Assembly: GCA_023417815.1 (NCBI GenBank)
Contig: JAEZEI010000047.1
Coordinates: 11,287-75,286 of the forward strand
DNA from: Bacteroidota bacterium
Lineage (GTDB): Bacteria > Bacteroidota > Bacteroidia > Chitinophagales > Chitinophagaceae
Reading direction: 5' to 3'
Length of the DNA stretch: 64,000 nucleotides
Position numbers and translations under genes: made by a program. Positions within the stretch are counted from its first letter, which is position 1, and each line of letters opens with the position of its first letter. The notes beneath the pieces were generated by a model that was not told where the DNA came from, searched no databases, and was given only the letters and a program-made list of their open reading frames with translations. This document shows, one piece after another, positions 7,847 through 16,794 of this stretch.

Positions 7847-9481
7847 ATGAAATATATCCTTACGCTTCTCGCTGGAATCATCTTAATTGCTTCATGCCAA
7901 AAGGAATTCAGTTTTGAAGGTGGCGCAGAATCTGAAGGGCTGTTACAAGCTGATGTTTTCGGGAACTGCTTCCCGGTTGATCTATTCGGGATCTATAAGG
8001 AGGATTCTGCAATGGGATCAGGCAATTATGTAGAAGTGGAAGTGATTGTTAACACAGGGGGAACCTACAATATTTCCACTGATACCGTTAACGGTGTAAG
8101 TTTCCGATCTGTTGGGATGTTCGGCGCACCTGGCAACCAGGTTTTGAGACTGTCTGCTACAGGTACCCCGGTTTCAGACGGCTCTTATCCCTATACGATC
8201 AGGTATGGAAACAGCACCTGCACCTTCAATGTGGAATTTGTTGATCAGTCTATCGGTTTCGCAGATTTTACCCTGGCTGGTGATCCGGCAGAATGTACGG
8301 GCGCAGTGGTGGATGGAGATTATACTGCGGGTGTGCCGCTTACTTCTAACAGCGTAACTGTTTCAGTTAATGTGCTGACTCCGGGACTCTATAATATCTC
8401 CACTGCACAGGTGAACGGGGTTACGTTTAGTGCCTCGGGCATCTTCACAAATACCGGTGTGCAATCAGTCGTACTTTCAGGTTCGGGTACTCCAACTACC
8501 CCTGGCGTGGTAACCTACAATGCAGGTAATGCAGCATCGACATGCACTTTTGTGGTAACGGTTGAACTACCTGCCGGGGGTGATGCAGCATTTACTTTAG
8601 AGGGGAATCCCGGTTCTTGTTCAGGGGCTACTGTTTCCGGAGTGTACACTCCTGCTACTCCACTGAACAGTACGAATATTGTTTCTATCCAGGTTAACGT
8701 AACGGCAATCGGAAATTATAATATTTCCACCGGCGTGGTGAATGGTTATTCATTCAGTGGCATTGGATCTTTCAACTCGCTGGGAATTCAGAGCATTACG
8801 CTGAACGGAAGCGGTGTTCCGGCTGCAGCTGGAACTGATAATTTTACAGTAAGTGGTGGTGGCACCTCCTGCACATTCAGTGTGAATGTTACAGCTACTG
8901 CTCCTCCGCAAGATTATATCCCTCAAACTTCCCTTTCCAACTGGACATATCATCTTGAAGGTGGTGCTCCAGAAGATTCAATTCATGTAAGGATCTTACC
9001 AACAAACATTTCCCTGGCAGGACAATCTTACAGGATCTTTGAAAATGTTTTAGATGGAGATCCGCAGGATTCTGTCTTCTATAGAAAGGATGGAGGAAAA
9101 TATTATTACCTGTTCAGGAATGATATAGGTATGGACAATGATTATAGTGTGGATGGTCTTGTGCTTGATTCAAACCTTAATGTGAATGCTTCCTGGTCAA
9201 TTAACCTTGGAAATAATTCAGTTGGCGGAACTCCACTTACCCATAAGATCACGGCAACTATAATGGAGAAGGGAGTAACTGCAACTGTTGCCGGGAACAC
9301 CTACAATAATATTATTAAGGTGCGTTACCGGTACAGTTACAATATTGGCACCGGTGATACAGACTGGTTCGAAGAAGTGATCTGGTATGCAAAAGGATAC
9401 GGACCGGTTGTTTACCTGTACAGTGATGTGCCAACAACCACCACTGACAGGGTAAACGCTACTAGGGTACAGATCTTTTAG
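7847..9481 (+). CDS. Lipoprotein with three tandem ~100-residue repeats, function unknown
   Basis: Predicted outer-membrane or surface lipoprotein of 544 residues. The signal peptide ends in the lipobox IASC (Cys17). Three tandem repeats follow at about residues 31-131, 139-239 and 248-348. Each has a Cys near its start, a central YNIST..VNG..F motif, a G-Q-x-x-x-L step, an SGSGTP-like turn and a CTF motif near its end, so each may hold one disulfide-bonded beta-sandwich. Residues 355-544 form a separate domain without recognised relatives (SLSNWTYHLEGG onward). It follows lspA by 33 bases. Repeats of this kind suggest adhesion or a spacer role, but that is inference. Confidence 0.75.
   Translation: MKYILTLLAGIILIASCQKEFSFEGGAESEGLLQADVFGNCFPVDLFGIYKEDSAMGSGNYVEVEVIVNTGGTYNISTDTVNGVSFRSVGMFGAPGNQVLRLSATGTPVSDGSYPYTIRYGNSTCTFNVEFVDQSIGFADFTLAGDPAECTGAVVDGDYTAGVPLTSNSVTVSVNVLTPGLYNISTAQVNGVTFSASGIFTNTGVQSVVLSGSGTPTTPGVVTYNAGNAASTCTFVVTVELPAGGDAAFTLEGNPGSCSGATVSGVYTPATPLNSTNIVSIQVNVTAIGNYNISTGVVNGYSFSGIGSFNSLGIQSITLNGSGVPAAAGTDNFTVSGGGTSCTFSVNVTATAPPQDYIPQTSLSNWTYHLEGGAPEDSIHVRILPTNISLAGQSYRIFENVLDGDPQDSVFYRKDGGKYYYLFRNDIGMDNDYSVDGLVLDSNLNVNASWSINLGNNSVGGTPLTHKITATIMEKGVTATVAGNTYNNIIKVRYRYSYNIGTGDTDWFEEVIWYAKGYGPVVYLYSDVPTTTTDRVNATRVQIF
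7937..8890 (+). repeat. Three tandem protein-level repeats inside the lipoprotein gene
   Basis: Units at roughly 7937-8239, 8261-8563 and 8588-8890, with a period near 325 bases. They are clear at protein level (YNIST, VNG, CTF in each) but diverged at DNA level, which points to old duplications rather than recent expansion. Confidence 0.75.
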
Positions 9482-9482
9482 A

Positions 9483-11741
9483 TCATCTCCTTATAAGTTT
9501 TCTTCGTACTACCTGCCTGTTCACTTCTACTGTGATCAGGTAAACACCCTGTGGCAATGTTTGCAATTCAAGATCAGTGTCATTTGAACCTTTTCTCAGG
9601 AATTTCTTCCATTGCTGTATCTGTTTGCCATCAGTGTTCAAAAGTCTTATTGAAGCCTGGCCATCAATAGGTGAAATGATACGTCCCTGGATACGCCCGG
9701 TGAATGGGTTTTCCAATCGTGAAATATCAAGTTCTAACTTCTTGCTTATCGGAATGATATTACTGTACTTATACAGGCCTTCATTATTATACATTTTGAT
9801 ACGGTAATAACGCAGCCCATTATGGATCTCCGGATCTGTATAAGTGTATTGAGCATTTGCGATCCTGGACGAAGGTATGGAGGATAATGGAAGGAAAGTT
9901 GCACCATCTTCACTTCTCTCCACATCATAATAACTAATGCTTTCATCCTGGGTTGTTTGCCAGGAAAGGAAAGTATGCTCGTCACGCAATCTTCCCTGGA
10001 ATTGGATGATGTCTGCAGCCAACACAGTTCCGCAATCAATTACCCTAATCATTGTTGAGCTCTGGTCATTATAAGCACAGGTTGCGCTGTTCAGGTTTGT
10101 AGCGGTAGTGGCTACAATAACTCTGTAGTATGTTCCGCTATCTGCAGGGGTTGCCATAAATGGTGGTAATGCCGTTACATATTCCCACTGACCATTTACA
10201 AGGGTTGGCGTTCCTACGCCGCTTGTACCGGGTCCTGTCATATCATTCCACACCGTTCCGCCAACATTACTCTTTTGCCATTTATAGTGAACATAGTTGT
10301 TATAAACAGAGCGTATGGTATCCCTTAAGTAAACAACGAATGGATTTGCGGCACAACCCAGGACAAACGGGTTATAATTCATATGTAGGCTTGGACCACA
10401 GTGTGCAACTGTTATATCATCGATGGCCCAGTCGTTACCTCCTCCTCCAGGGCTATTATTCCTGATAGCGAATTGAGCAAATGTTTGAGCAGGTCCTGTC
10501 CGGAATGTAAAGCCATATTTTTTCCAGGGGACTGACCTGTCGTACCGGATATCACCTGTAGTATAATACGCCAGACCATCCACCTCAAAACTCAGGTTTG
10601 GTCGTACACCTGAAGAATCATTTCCGGGATATGGAATGAAACCCACCGAAGAAGATCCACGTCCGTTACTGTCGCAACTGCAACGAGGACAAACATTCCT
10701 GATCCACGCACTAAATTCGTAATAGGTATTGGGGCAAAGATTATTGAGTGTTTCCTGGTAGGCAATGTTTGTATTATAGCTTGCATTTACCAGTACGAAG
10801 TATCCTCCTCTCTGCCCGGGGGTTACAGGGGCATTCCCTGCTGAAGGATTTGTAGCGCCGGTATGGTCGCCCGCAATATCCCAGAAACCAAATACCCTTC
10901 TCAATGCCGGAGATTCAGGCATGGTGGAGTTTGGGTTAGTAGAACCGTTAGCGCTACTGTTATTGATTATAGCGTAATTATAATCCTGCGGCTGACCGGT
11001 TGATATGTTCTGCTTTATATAGGTTGTTCCGAAAAGCAATGCAGCAGCCCTGTTCTGTGTTGTGCCCTCGCCAAAAGTTCCATTATTATCTGAGGTTGCG
11101 CTTACTGCAGCACCATTCTGGCAGAATCCGATATTATCAAACAGGTGTAATCGTGATGGAGAGAAAACGTGATTCGTCCAACCATTCATAGGAACCACCA
11201 TTTTGTATCGAACACTACCACCGGTAAAAGTAAGCGTACTGCCATAGGTGAGGGTAGGGGATATCCTGACCCTGTAAACAGCCATCATAATGGCGCTGGT
11301 ATTGAAAAAACTTGGTTTACTGCTGTCTGACCTGATCCTGCCTCCTCTAACGCCATTGGCATATCGGCCCAGGTTGATGGTAATGTTGTTCCCTACCTTG
11401 GAGCCTGCATCTGAATCCACATTCTCACTGAAAGGTCCCTTATAAGTAAGTCCCTGGTTTGTGGCAACACGCATAGATCCGTTGATATAAACGGCTCCTG
11501 CAGGTATCACGTCGAACACCTGCACACTGTCGATAGTGGTTTGGGTCCCCTGTCGAATGACTGCTATAGTCACCCGCACCTCAATAGTATCACCGGGGTT
11601 AAATGTGCCTCCTGAATTGAGCTTACTGATGTTGGCGAAACTCTTCCCCACATCTACCCTGTTCGCACCTTGTCCAAACAGGTTGTGGCTAAGGAAGCAG
11701 ATAAACGACAATAAAATGATACCATGTATACCTTTTTTCAT
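9483..11741 (-). CDS. Large secreted protein with T9SS C-terminal sorting domain
   Basis: 752 residues. A signal peptide (residues 1-23, ending LFGQ) is followed by a DUF11-like beta domain with IPAGAVYINGSM near residue 85, then a long region with a carbohydrate-binding-like sandwich (NTYYEFSAWIRNVC, SFEVDGLAYY, DDITVAHCG). A cysteine cluster CPRCSCDSNG lies near residue 350. The C-terminal 80 residues (ENPFTGRIQG ... LPQGVYLITVEVNRQVVRRKLIRR) are a type A T9SS sorting domain. The protein is thus exported by T9SS to the cell surface. It has no catalytic motif that I recognise. It converges with the preceding lipoprotein gene one base away. Adhesin or matrix protein is the best guess. Confidence 0.85.
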   Translation of the reverse strand: MKKGIHGIILLSFICFLSHNLFGQGANRVDVGKSFANISKLNSGGTFNPGDTIEVRVTIAVIRQGTQTTIDSVQVFDVIPAGAVYINGSMRVATNQGLTYKGPFSENVDSDAGSKVGNNITINLGRYANGVRGGRIRSDSSKPSFFNTSAIMMAVYRVRISPTLTYGSTLTFTGGSVRYKMVVPMNGWTNHVFSPSRLHLFDNIGFCQNGAAVSATSDNNGTFGEGTTQNRAAALLFGTTYIKQNISTGQPQDYNYAIINNSSANGSTNPNSTMPESPALRRVFGFWDIAGDHTGATNPSAGNAPVTPGQRGGYFVLVNASYNTNIAYQETLNNLCPNTYYEFSAWIRNVCPRCSCDSNGRGSSSVGFIPYPGNDSSGVRPNLSFEVDGLAYYTTGDIRYDRSVPWKKYGFTFRTGPAQTFAQFAIRNNSPGGGGNDWAIDDITVAHCGPSLHMNYNPFVLGCAANPFVVYLRDTIRSVYNNYVHYKWQKSNVGGTVWNDMTGPGTSGVGTPTLVNGQWEYVTALPPFMATPADSGTYYRVIVATTATNLNSATCAYNDQSSTMIRVIDCGTVLAADIIQFQGRLRDEHTFLSWQTTQDESISYYDVERSEDGATFLPLSSIPSSRIANAQYTYTDPEIHNGLRYYRIKMYNNEGLYKYSNIIPISKKLELDISRLENPFTGRIQGRIISPIDGQASIRLLNTDGKQIQQWKKFLRKGSNDTDLELQTLPQGVYLITVEVNRQVVRRKLIRR

Positions 11742-11853
11742 AGGCTGGTTTTAGGTACATGGACTGTTGGATAACTTAGTAACGATATATTATTGGAATT
11801 ATTACATACTGAACCGGGAATTCCGCCGTTATTATTCCAGCTAACCATCTTTT

Positions 11854-13560
11854 ATGCGCATAATTATCATATTAAGTTTGTGTTATGCTCCCATTATGGT
11901 ATGGGCGCAGGGAGAAAGTTTTTCTCCCAAACGTATTGTGAATGCGAACACTGTGGCCGGTAGACTACGCCACCCCTTTGCAATGGTAATGGGACCCGAT
12001 GATTCTCTTTGGATTACCGAAAGAAGAGGCTATGTGGTTAGGATGAACCGATTTAATGGAGGTAAGACAGAATTGCTCAATATAAGGAACCAGGTAAGGT
12101 TCACAACCTCTTTTGGCGGAATAAAGCAGGATGGTATGTTTGGCATTGCCCTTCATCCTGAACTTCATACCCCGGGCAAGAACTTTGTTTATACTGCATA
12201 TACATACGACTCTTCTGGCCATCGCAGGGTGCGGATTGTAAGATTCACCTATAACCGGTCTGTTCCATCACTGAGTAATGAAGTAATTCTTGTGAATGGC
12301 ATACATGGAAGTGATGATCATAACGGAGGCAGGCTTATTATTATCAATGCCGGAACAGAAACATCACCTGATTATAAATTACTTTATTCCTGTGGAGATC
12401 GTGGTGCAAACCAGTTCGCCAATGCATGTGATTCGCTGGAAAGCCAGTATATTCCGACTTCGGCCCAAATTGCCGCGGGAAATAAGCGTAGATACAATGG
12501 TAAGATCCTGAGAATAAATCTTGATGGATCAATTCCGTCAGATAATCCAGATTTCGGGGGAATAGGCAGGTCGCATGTATGGAGCATCGGGCACCGCAAC
12601 CCTCAGGGCATCGCCGTGCAGAAGGGTGCAGGAAATGTAATTGTTCCCAATGGGATCATTTATTCATCTGAACAGGGACCGGCAACTAATGATGAAGTGA
12701 ATATAATTACTGGTGGTAGAAATTATGGCTGGCCGAGGATCGCAGGCAAAAAGGATAATAACTGGTACCGGTATTACCAATGGTCGAACAATGGTGGTTG
12801 TTCATCCTACCCTGGTGAATGTTCAAATAACCAAACAAGTTCAGGACTAACAGAAAATTCATTTAATTCACCAATCTATACCGACCCGGTTTTCGACCTT
12901 TATCCAGGAACTCCTCCGGGAGGAGCTGGTTGTAACTGGCTGACGAATCCAACCCTGGCACCCTCATCAATTGCGCATTATCCTTTCAGGAACAGGATCC
13001 CGGGATGGCATAATTCTCTCCTGATCAGCACCCTAAAATCAAGCGCGGTTTACCGGCTTCGAATGAGTGAAGATGGTATTAAACCAATAGGGGTTGATTC
13101 AGTGATCCAGTATTTTAAAGAACCCTCCCTGAACCGTTACCGGGATATAGTGATTGCTAATGATGGGATCACATTCTATCTGCTTACCGATAGTGTCGGT
13201 GCTACATCAGGCCCTTCTTCGGGAATGGATGGCGGTATCACTAACCGCGGTGCCGTTATTGAATATATATATACCGGCACAGTTCTTTCCATTCCGGGAA
13301 CCCAGGATTCAACAGAGGAAGCAATAACACGGATATATCCCAACCCTGCATCTTCTGTTCTTAATGTGGAATTGCAGGGGATATCCTCTCCGGTTAAATG
13401 TGAATTGGTATCCATGACCGGACAAATAGTGTATACCAGGAAGTTCAGAAGGGATGTTTTCCAACTTCCGGTAGAAAGTTTACCAGCAGGGTTATACATG
13501 CTGAGGATCTATAATAACAGGGACATTCTGCGTAATCAGCAGAAGGTAGTTCTGCAATGA
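11854..13560 (+). CDS. PQQ-dependent sugar dehydrogenase-like protein with T9SS sorting domain
   Basis: Secreted beta-propeller of the glucose/sorbosone dehydrogenase family (Asd/YliI type, PQQ cofactor). 568 residues: signal peptide ending VWAQ, propeller to about residue 460 with DDHNGGRLII, GHRNPQGIA and SEQGPATNDEVN motifs and GGRNYGWP, all typical of the family. The catalytic-type histidine lies in the DDHNGG or GHRNPQG region. The last 75 residues begin RIYPNPASSVLNVEL and end KVVLQ, a type A T9SS C-terminal domain, so it is a T9SS cargo. The real electron acceptor and sugar cannot be read from sequence. It ends flush against fumC, which lies on the other strand. Confidence 0.9.
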   Translation: MRIIIILSLCYAPIMVWAQGESFSPKRIVNANTVAGRLRHPFAMVMGPDDSLWITERRGYVVRMNRFNGGKTELLNIRNQVRFTTSFGGIKQDGMFGIALHPELHTPGKNFVYTAYTYDSSGHRRVRIVRFTYNRSVPSLSNEVILVNGIHGSDDHNGGRLIIINAGTETSPDYKLLYSCGDRGANQFANACDSLESQYIPTSAQIAAGNKRRYNGKILRINLDGSIPSDNPDFGGIGRSHVWSIGHRNPQGIAVQKGAGNVIVPNGIIYSSEQGPATNDEVNIITGGRNYGWPRIAGKKDNNWYRYYQWSNNGGCSSYPGECSNNQTSSGLTENSFNSPIYTDPVFDLYPGTPPGGAGCNWLTNPTLAPSSIAHYPFRNRIPGWHNSLLISTLKSSAVYRLRMSEDGIKPIGVDSVIQYFKEPSLNRYRDIVIANDGITFYLLTDSVGATSGPSSGMDGGITNRGAVIEYIYTGTVLSIPGTQDSTEEAITRIYPNPASSVLNVELQGISSPVKCELVSMTGQIVYTRKFRRDVFQLPVESLPAGLYMLRIYNNRDILRNQQKVVLQ

Positions 13561-14964
13561 TCAATTCAGCTTTCCAACCATGTTTGCCGGTACTACCCAC
13601 TGATCAAATTCTTCTGGTGTCAGGTAGCCGAGCTTCACCGCCATATCTTTAAGGGTTGTTCCTTCCTTATGTGCCTTCTGGGCAATCTCCGCTGCCTTGT
13701 AATAACCGATCCTGGTATTAAGCGCTGTTACTAGCATAAGAGAATTATCTACATGTCTCTTAATGTTGTCATGAAGCGGCTCAATTCCAACGGCACATTT
13801 ATCATTGAAAGAAATACATCCGTCAGCAATCAGGCGGGCGCTGTGAAGGAAATTATGGATCATCACAGGTTTGAACACATTTAATTCAAAATGGCCGTTA
13901 CTTCCTCCTATACCAATGGTCACATCATTACCCATTACCTGGGCTGCTATCATTGTTAGGGCTTCGCATTGAGTAGGGTTAACTTTGCCAGGCATTATTG
14001 ATGAACCTGGTTCATTATCCGGAATGAATATTTCTCCAATTCCACTGCGTGGGCCACTGGCTAAAAGCCTGATGTCATTTGCAATTTTCATGAGGCTTAC
14101 TGCAATGGTCTTTAAAGCCCCATGCGCAGAAACAATTGCATCGTGCGCTGCAAGCGATTCAAATTTATTTTCTGCAGTCCTGAATGGCTGTCCACTCAGT
14201 TTTGCAATATGCACAGCAACATTTTCAGCATATCCTTCCGGGGTGTTTATGCCGGTTCCCACAGCTGTACCGCCCAATGCCAGTTCTGATAAATGAGAAA
14301 GGCTGTGCTCAAGGTTGCGAATTCCATGATCCAATTGAGAAACATAACCACTGAATTCCTGCCCAAGGGTAAGAGGAGTCGCATCCATAAGGTGGGTACG
14401 ACCGATCTTCACAACCTGCATAAAAGCCTTGCTTTTTTCATGGAGAGTATCTCTCAGTTTTTTAATTGCCGGTATTGTCTTTTCTACAAGGATAGTATAA
14501 GCAGCAATGTGCATTGCGGTAGGAAAAGTGTCATTGCTGGATTGTGACTTATTTACATCATCATTGGGATGAAGAAATTTTTCCTTATCGGATAATGCAC
14601 CGCCTTTCAGCACATGCCCACGATATGCAATAACCTCATTCACATTCATATTGCTTTGGGTACCACTTCCTGTTTGCCATACAACCAGGGGGAAATATTC
14701 ATCCAGGTTACCATTCAGTATCTCATCACAGACCTTCCCAATCAAATCACATTTTTCTGCAGGCAAAACTCCTGCATCCCGGTTGGCAAGCGCCGCACCT
14801 TTTTTAAGAATGGCGAAGGCCCTGATAATTTCCACAGGCATCCTGTTTATGTCTTGTGCTATCTTAAAATTCTCAATACTTCTTTGAGTTTGAGCACCAT
14901 AATATGCATTGGCAGGCACTTTTACCTCGCCCATGGTATCTTTTTCTATTCTGAAATCTGACAT
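13561..14964 (-). CDS. fumC: Class II fumarate hydratase
   Basis: Fumarase of the TCA cycle (fumarate + water to L-malate), cytoplasmic homotetramer. 467 residues from the preferred start. It has the superfamily signature GSSIMPGKVNPTQCE, plus TGSGTQSNMNVNE and GRTHLMDATPLTLGQE, which form the active site. I prefer the ATG at 14964 (MSDFRIEKDTMGEVKVP); the ATG at 14973 adds three residues. An exact -7 box (TATCTTTG, 14990-14997 on the minus strand) places transcription about 20 bases before the start. That box overlaps the start codon of the divergent NlpC/P60 gene. Confidence 0.96.
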   Translation of the reverse strand: MSDFRIEKDTMGEVKVPANAYYGAQTQRSIENFKIAQDINRMPVEIIRAFAILKKGAALANRDAGVLPAEKCDLIGKVCDEILNGNLDEYFPLVVWQTGSGTQSNMNVNEVIAYRGHVLKGGALSDKEKFLHPNDDVNKSQSSNDTFPTAMHIAAYTILVEKTIPAIKKLRDTLHEKSKAFMQVVKIGRTHLMDATPLTLGQEFSGYVSQLDHGIRNLEHSLSHLSELALGGTAVGTGINTPEGYAENVAVHIAKLSGQPFRTAENKFESLAAHDAIVSAHGALKTIAVSLMKIANDIRLLASGPRSGIGEIFIPDNEPGSSIMPGKVNPTQCEALTMIAAQVMGNDVTIGIGGSNGHFELNVFKPVMIHNFLHSARLIADGCISFNDKCAVGIEPLHDNIKRHVDNSLMLVTALNTRIGYYKAAEIAQKAHKEGTTLKDMAVKLGYLTPEEFDQWVVPANMVGKLN

Positions 14965-14989
14965 ATGGTTCATTTTTTGAATCAGGCCG

Positions 14990-14997
14990 CAAAGATA
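14990..14997 (-). promoter_or_regulatory. fumC -7 promoter box
   Basis: TATCTTTG on the minus strand, an exact match to the Bacteroidota -7 consensus TAnnTTTG, 26 to 33 bases before the fumC ATG. No strong -33 TTG is visible. It overlaps the first base of the divergent gene at 14997. Confidence 0.6.
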
Positions 14998-15569
14998 TGC
15001 CTAGAATTTCAGTAAGAATAGTTCAAGTGGGGATGTGGTCAGCTTTAATGCTTTTTTCCTGTGCGGAAATGGATGATTATGCTTCGAACACAGCTTATGT
15101 GGATACCCAGGTAGTTGATAAACCGGAAGAAGCAAGTGGTTTGCATTTCAAGGATACACCGGCTATTCAAATTCATTCAGTATCCCGCAATGACCTTGTA
15201 ACCTTTGCTGAGACCCTGAAAGGTGTTCCATATAGATACGGCTCTGCGGATCCGGCTGTAGGTTTTGATTGCTCTGGATTCATAACCTATGTATTCAACA
15301 ATTTTGGAGTGGAAGTACCCAGGTCATCGATCGATTTTACTGATGCAGGAAGGGAAGTGCCCCTGGCAAGGGCCAGCAGGGGTGACCTTATCCTGTTTAC
15401 CGGCACAGATAGTTCGACCAGGATAGTAGGCCACATGGGAATTGTTACTTCCAATACGGATACGCTGAAATTCATCCACTCAACGAGCGGGAAAGCATAC
15501 GGTGTAACTGAAACTCCGTTAAACAATTATTATATGGGAAGATTTGTTAAGGTGATCGATATCTTTTGA
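14997..15569 (+). CDS. NlpC/P60 family cell-wall peptidase, lipoprotein
   Basis: Cysteine peptidase that cleaves peptide stems of peptidoglycan. 190 residues with a short signal and lipobox-like LFSC (Cys near residue 22), then the NlpC/P60 domain. The catalytic cysteine is in FDCSGFITYVF (residue about 91), the histidine in VGHMGIV, and the third residue in FIHSTSG. The tryptophan-rich start of some relatives is replaced by KGVPYRYGSADP. It is divergent from fumC with only 32 bases between start codons. It ends one base before the enoyl-CoA hydratase gene on the other strand. Confidence 0.9.
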   Translation: MPRISVRIVQVGMWSALMLFSCAEMDDYASNTAYVDTQVVDKPEEASGLHFKDTPAIQIHSVSRNDLVTFAETLKGVPYRYGSADPAVGFDCSGFITYVFNNFGVEVPRSSIDFTDAGREVPLARASRGDLILFTGTDSSTRIVGHMGIVTSNTDTLKFIHSTSGKAYGVTETPLNNYYMGRFVKVIDIF

Positions 15570-16352
15570 TCATCTTCCCTTGAATGCGGCCTTTCGTTTT
15601 TCAAGGAACGCTGTCGCACCTTCTTTTGCATCTTCAGTGCCAAAAAGTGCCCCAAAAGCTTCAACTTCCCTGGCATATCCATTTTGTGTGCCTTCAGCAG
15701 CGCTGTTTATAAGTGAAATGAGTTTGCGGATCGCCAATGGGGCTTTTGTTGAGATCAGTGCACACAATTCAAAGGCCTTGCTCAATAATTCCTCAGAGGA
15801 ATAAACATGATTCACAAGGCCGAGTCTGTATGCATCTTCGGCATCAATCATATTCCCCGTAAGCATTAGCTCCATCGCTTTGCCTTTTCCAATAAGATGG
15901 GTCAGCCGTTGAGTTCCGCCATATCCCGGTATCAACCCAAGGTTTACTTCCGGTTGTCCGAATTTTGAATTAGAAGAAGCAAGCCGTATATGACAAGCCA
16001 TGGCCAGTTCACAGCCGCCACCAAGAGCGAAACCATTTACTGCGGCTATTACAGGCTTTGGAGAATTCTCGATTTTTGAAAATACCATTTCCTGACCACG
16101 GGCTGCAAGGTTTCTTCCCCCTTCTGTATCCAGCTCCAGGAATTCTGAAATATCGGCTCCTGCCACAAATGCCTTTGGTCCTGAACCAGTGATTATCGCA
16201 GCCTGAATTGAATCATCAGTGATCACTTCATCTATCGCCATTGATAATTCATTGATGACATCCTTATTCAGCGCATTTAGTTTGTCAGCCCTGTTGATGG
16301 TGATCAATTGTACATTCTCTCTTTTTTCAATAAGAAGGGTAGAATAGCTCAT
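15570..16352 (-). CDS. Enoyl-CoA hydratase/isomerase (crotonase family)
   Basis: Hydrates trans-2-enoyl-CoA to 3-hydroxyacyl-CoA in fatty acid or amino acid breakdown. 260 residues, the full length of a crotonase. The oxyanion-hole motif AFVAGADISEF and the two catalytic glutamates (GGGCELAMA and QPEVNLGLIPGYGGTQRL) are present, so it should be a hydratase rather than an isomerase. It follows the B12-binding subunit gene by two bases and is co-transcribed with it, which hints at propionate, branched-chain or related acyl-CoA metabolism. The exact acyl-CoA cannot be decided. Confidence 0.92.
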   Translation of the reverse strand: MSYSTLLIEKRENVQLITINRADKLNALNKDVINELSMAIDEVITDDSIQAAIITGSGPKAFVAGADISEFLELDTEGGRNLAARGQEMVFSKIENSPKPVIAAVNGFALGGGCELAMACHIRLASSNSKFGQPEVNLGLIPGYGGTQRLTHLIGKGKAMELMLTGNMIDAEDAYRLGLVNHVYSSEELLSKAFELCALISTKAPLAIRKLISLINSAAEGTQNGYAREVEAFGALFGTEDAKEGATAFLEKRKAAFKGR

Positions 16353-16354
16353 AC

Positions 16355-16765
16355 TTAAAAATTTCTTTTTTCTGCAACCTGGTTACGAATATAATCGGCT
16401 ATTTCCCCCGTAGGCGTTCCAGGCGAAAATAGTTTTCCTACCCCTGCATTCTCCAGTGTTTTCATGTCCTCGTCCGGAATAATTCCTCCTCCTGTAACCA
16501 AAACATCATTCATTCCTTTTTCCTTCATCAATTCCATTATTTTTGGGAATACAGTCATGTGAGCACCGCTCAGTATGCTGATACCGATAGCATCCACATC
16601 CTCCTGCAATGCAGCATTCACAACCATTTCAGGGGTCTGGCGAAGTCCTGTATAAATAACTTCCATTCCATTATCGCGCAAAGCGGCCGCAATAACCTTT
16701 GCGCCACGGTCGTGACCATCAAGGCCGACCTTAGCCACCAGAACTCGAATTGGTCTTTTTTGCAT
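16355..16765 (-). CDS. Cobalamin-binding small subunit of the methylmalonyl-CoA mutase type
   Basis: 136-residue stand-alone B12-binding domain equal to the C-terminal part of methylmalonyl-CoA mutase. The cobalamin signature DGHDRG (DxHxxG) lies near residue 17, followed by YTGLRQTPEMVV, SILSGAH and VTGGGIIP, all nearly identical to the family. I prefer the ATG at 16765 (MQKRPIRVLVAKVGLDGHDRG); an upstream ATG at 16804 would overlap the preceding gene. No catalytic large subunit is in the window, so it must pair with a subunit encoded elsewhere. Probable role: propionyl-CoA/methylmalonyl-CoA or isobutyryl-CoA mutase. Confidence 0.9.
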   Translation of the reverse strand: MQKRPIRVLVAKVGLDGHDRGAKVIAAALRDNGMEVIYTGLRQTPEMVVNAALQEDVDAIGISILSGAHMTVFPKIMELMKEKGMNDVLVTGGGIIPDEDMKTLENAGVGKLFSPGTPTGEIADYIRNQVAEKRNF

Positions 16766-16794
16766 ACGCAAATGTAAGGATTGTAAACAAGTGC

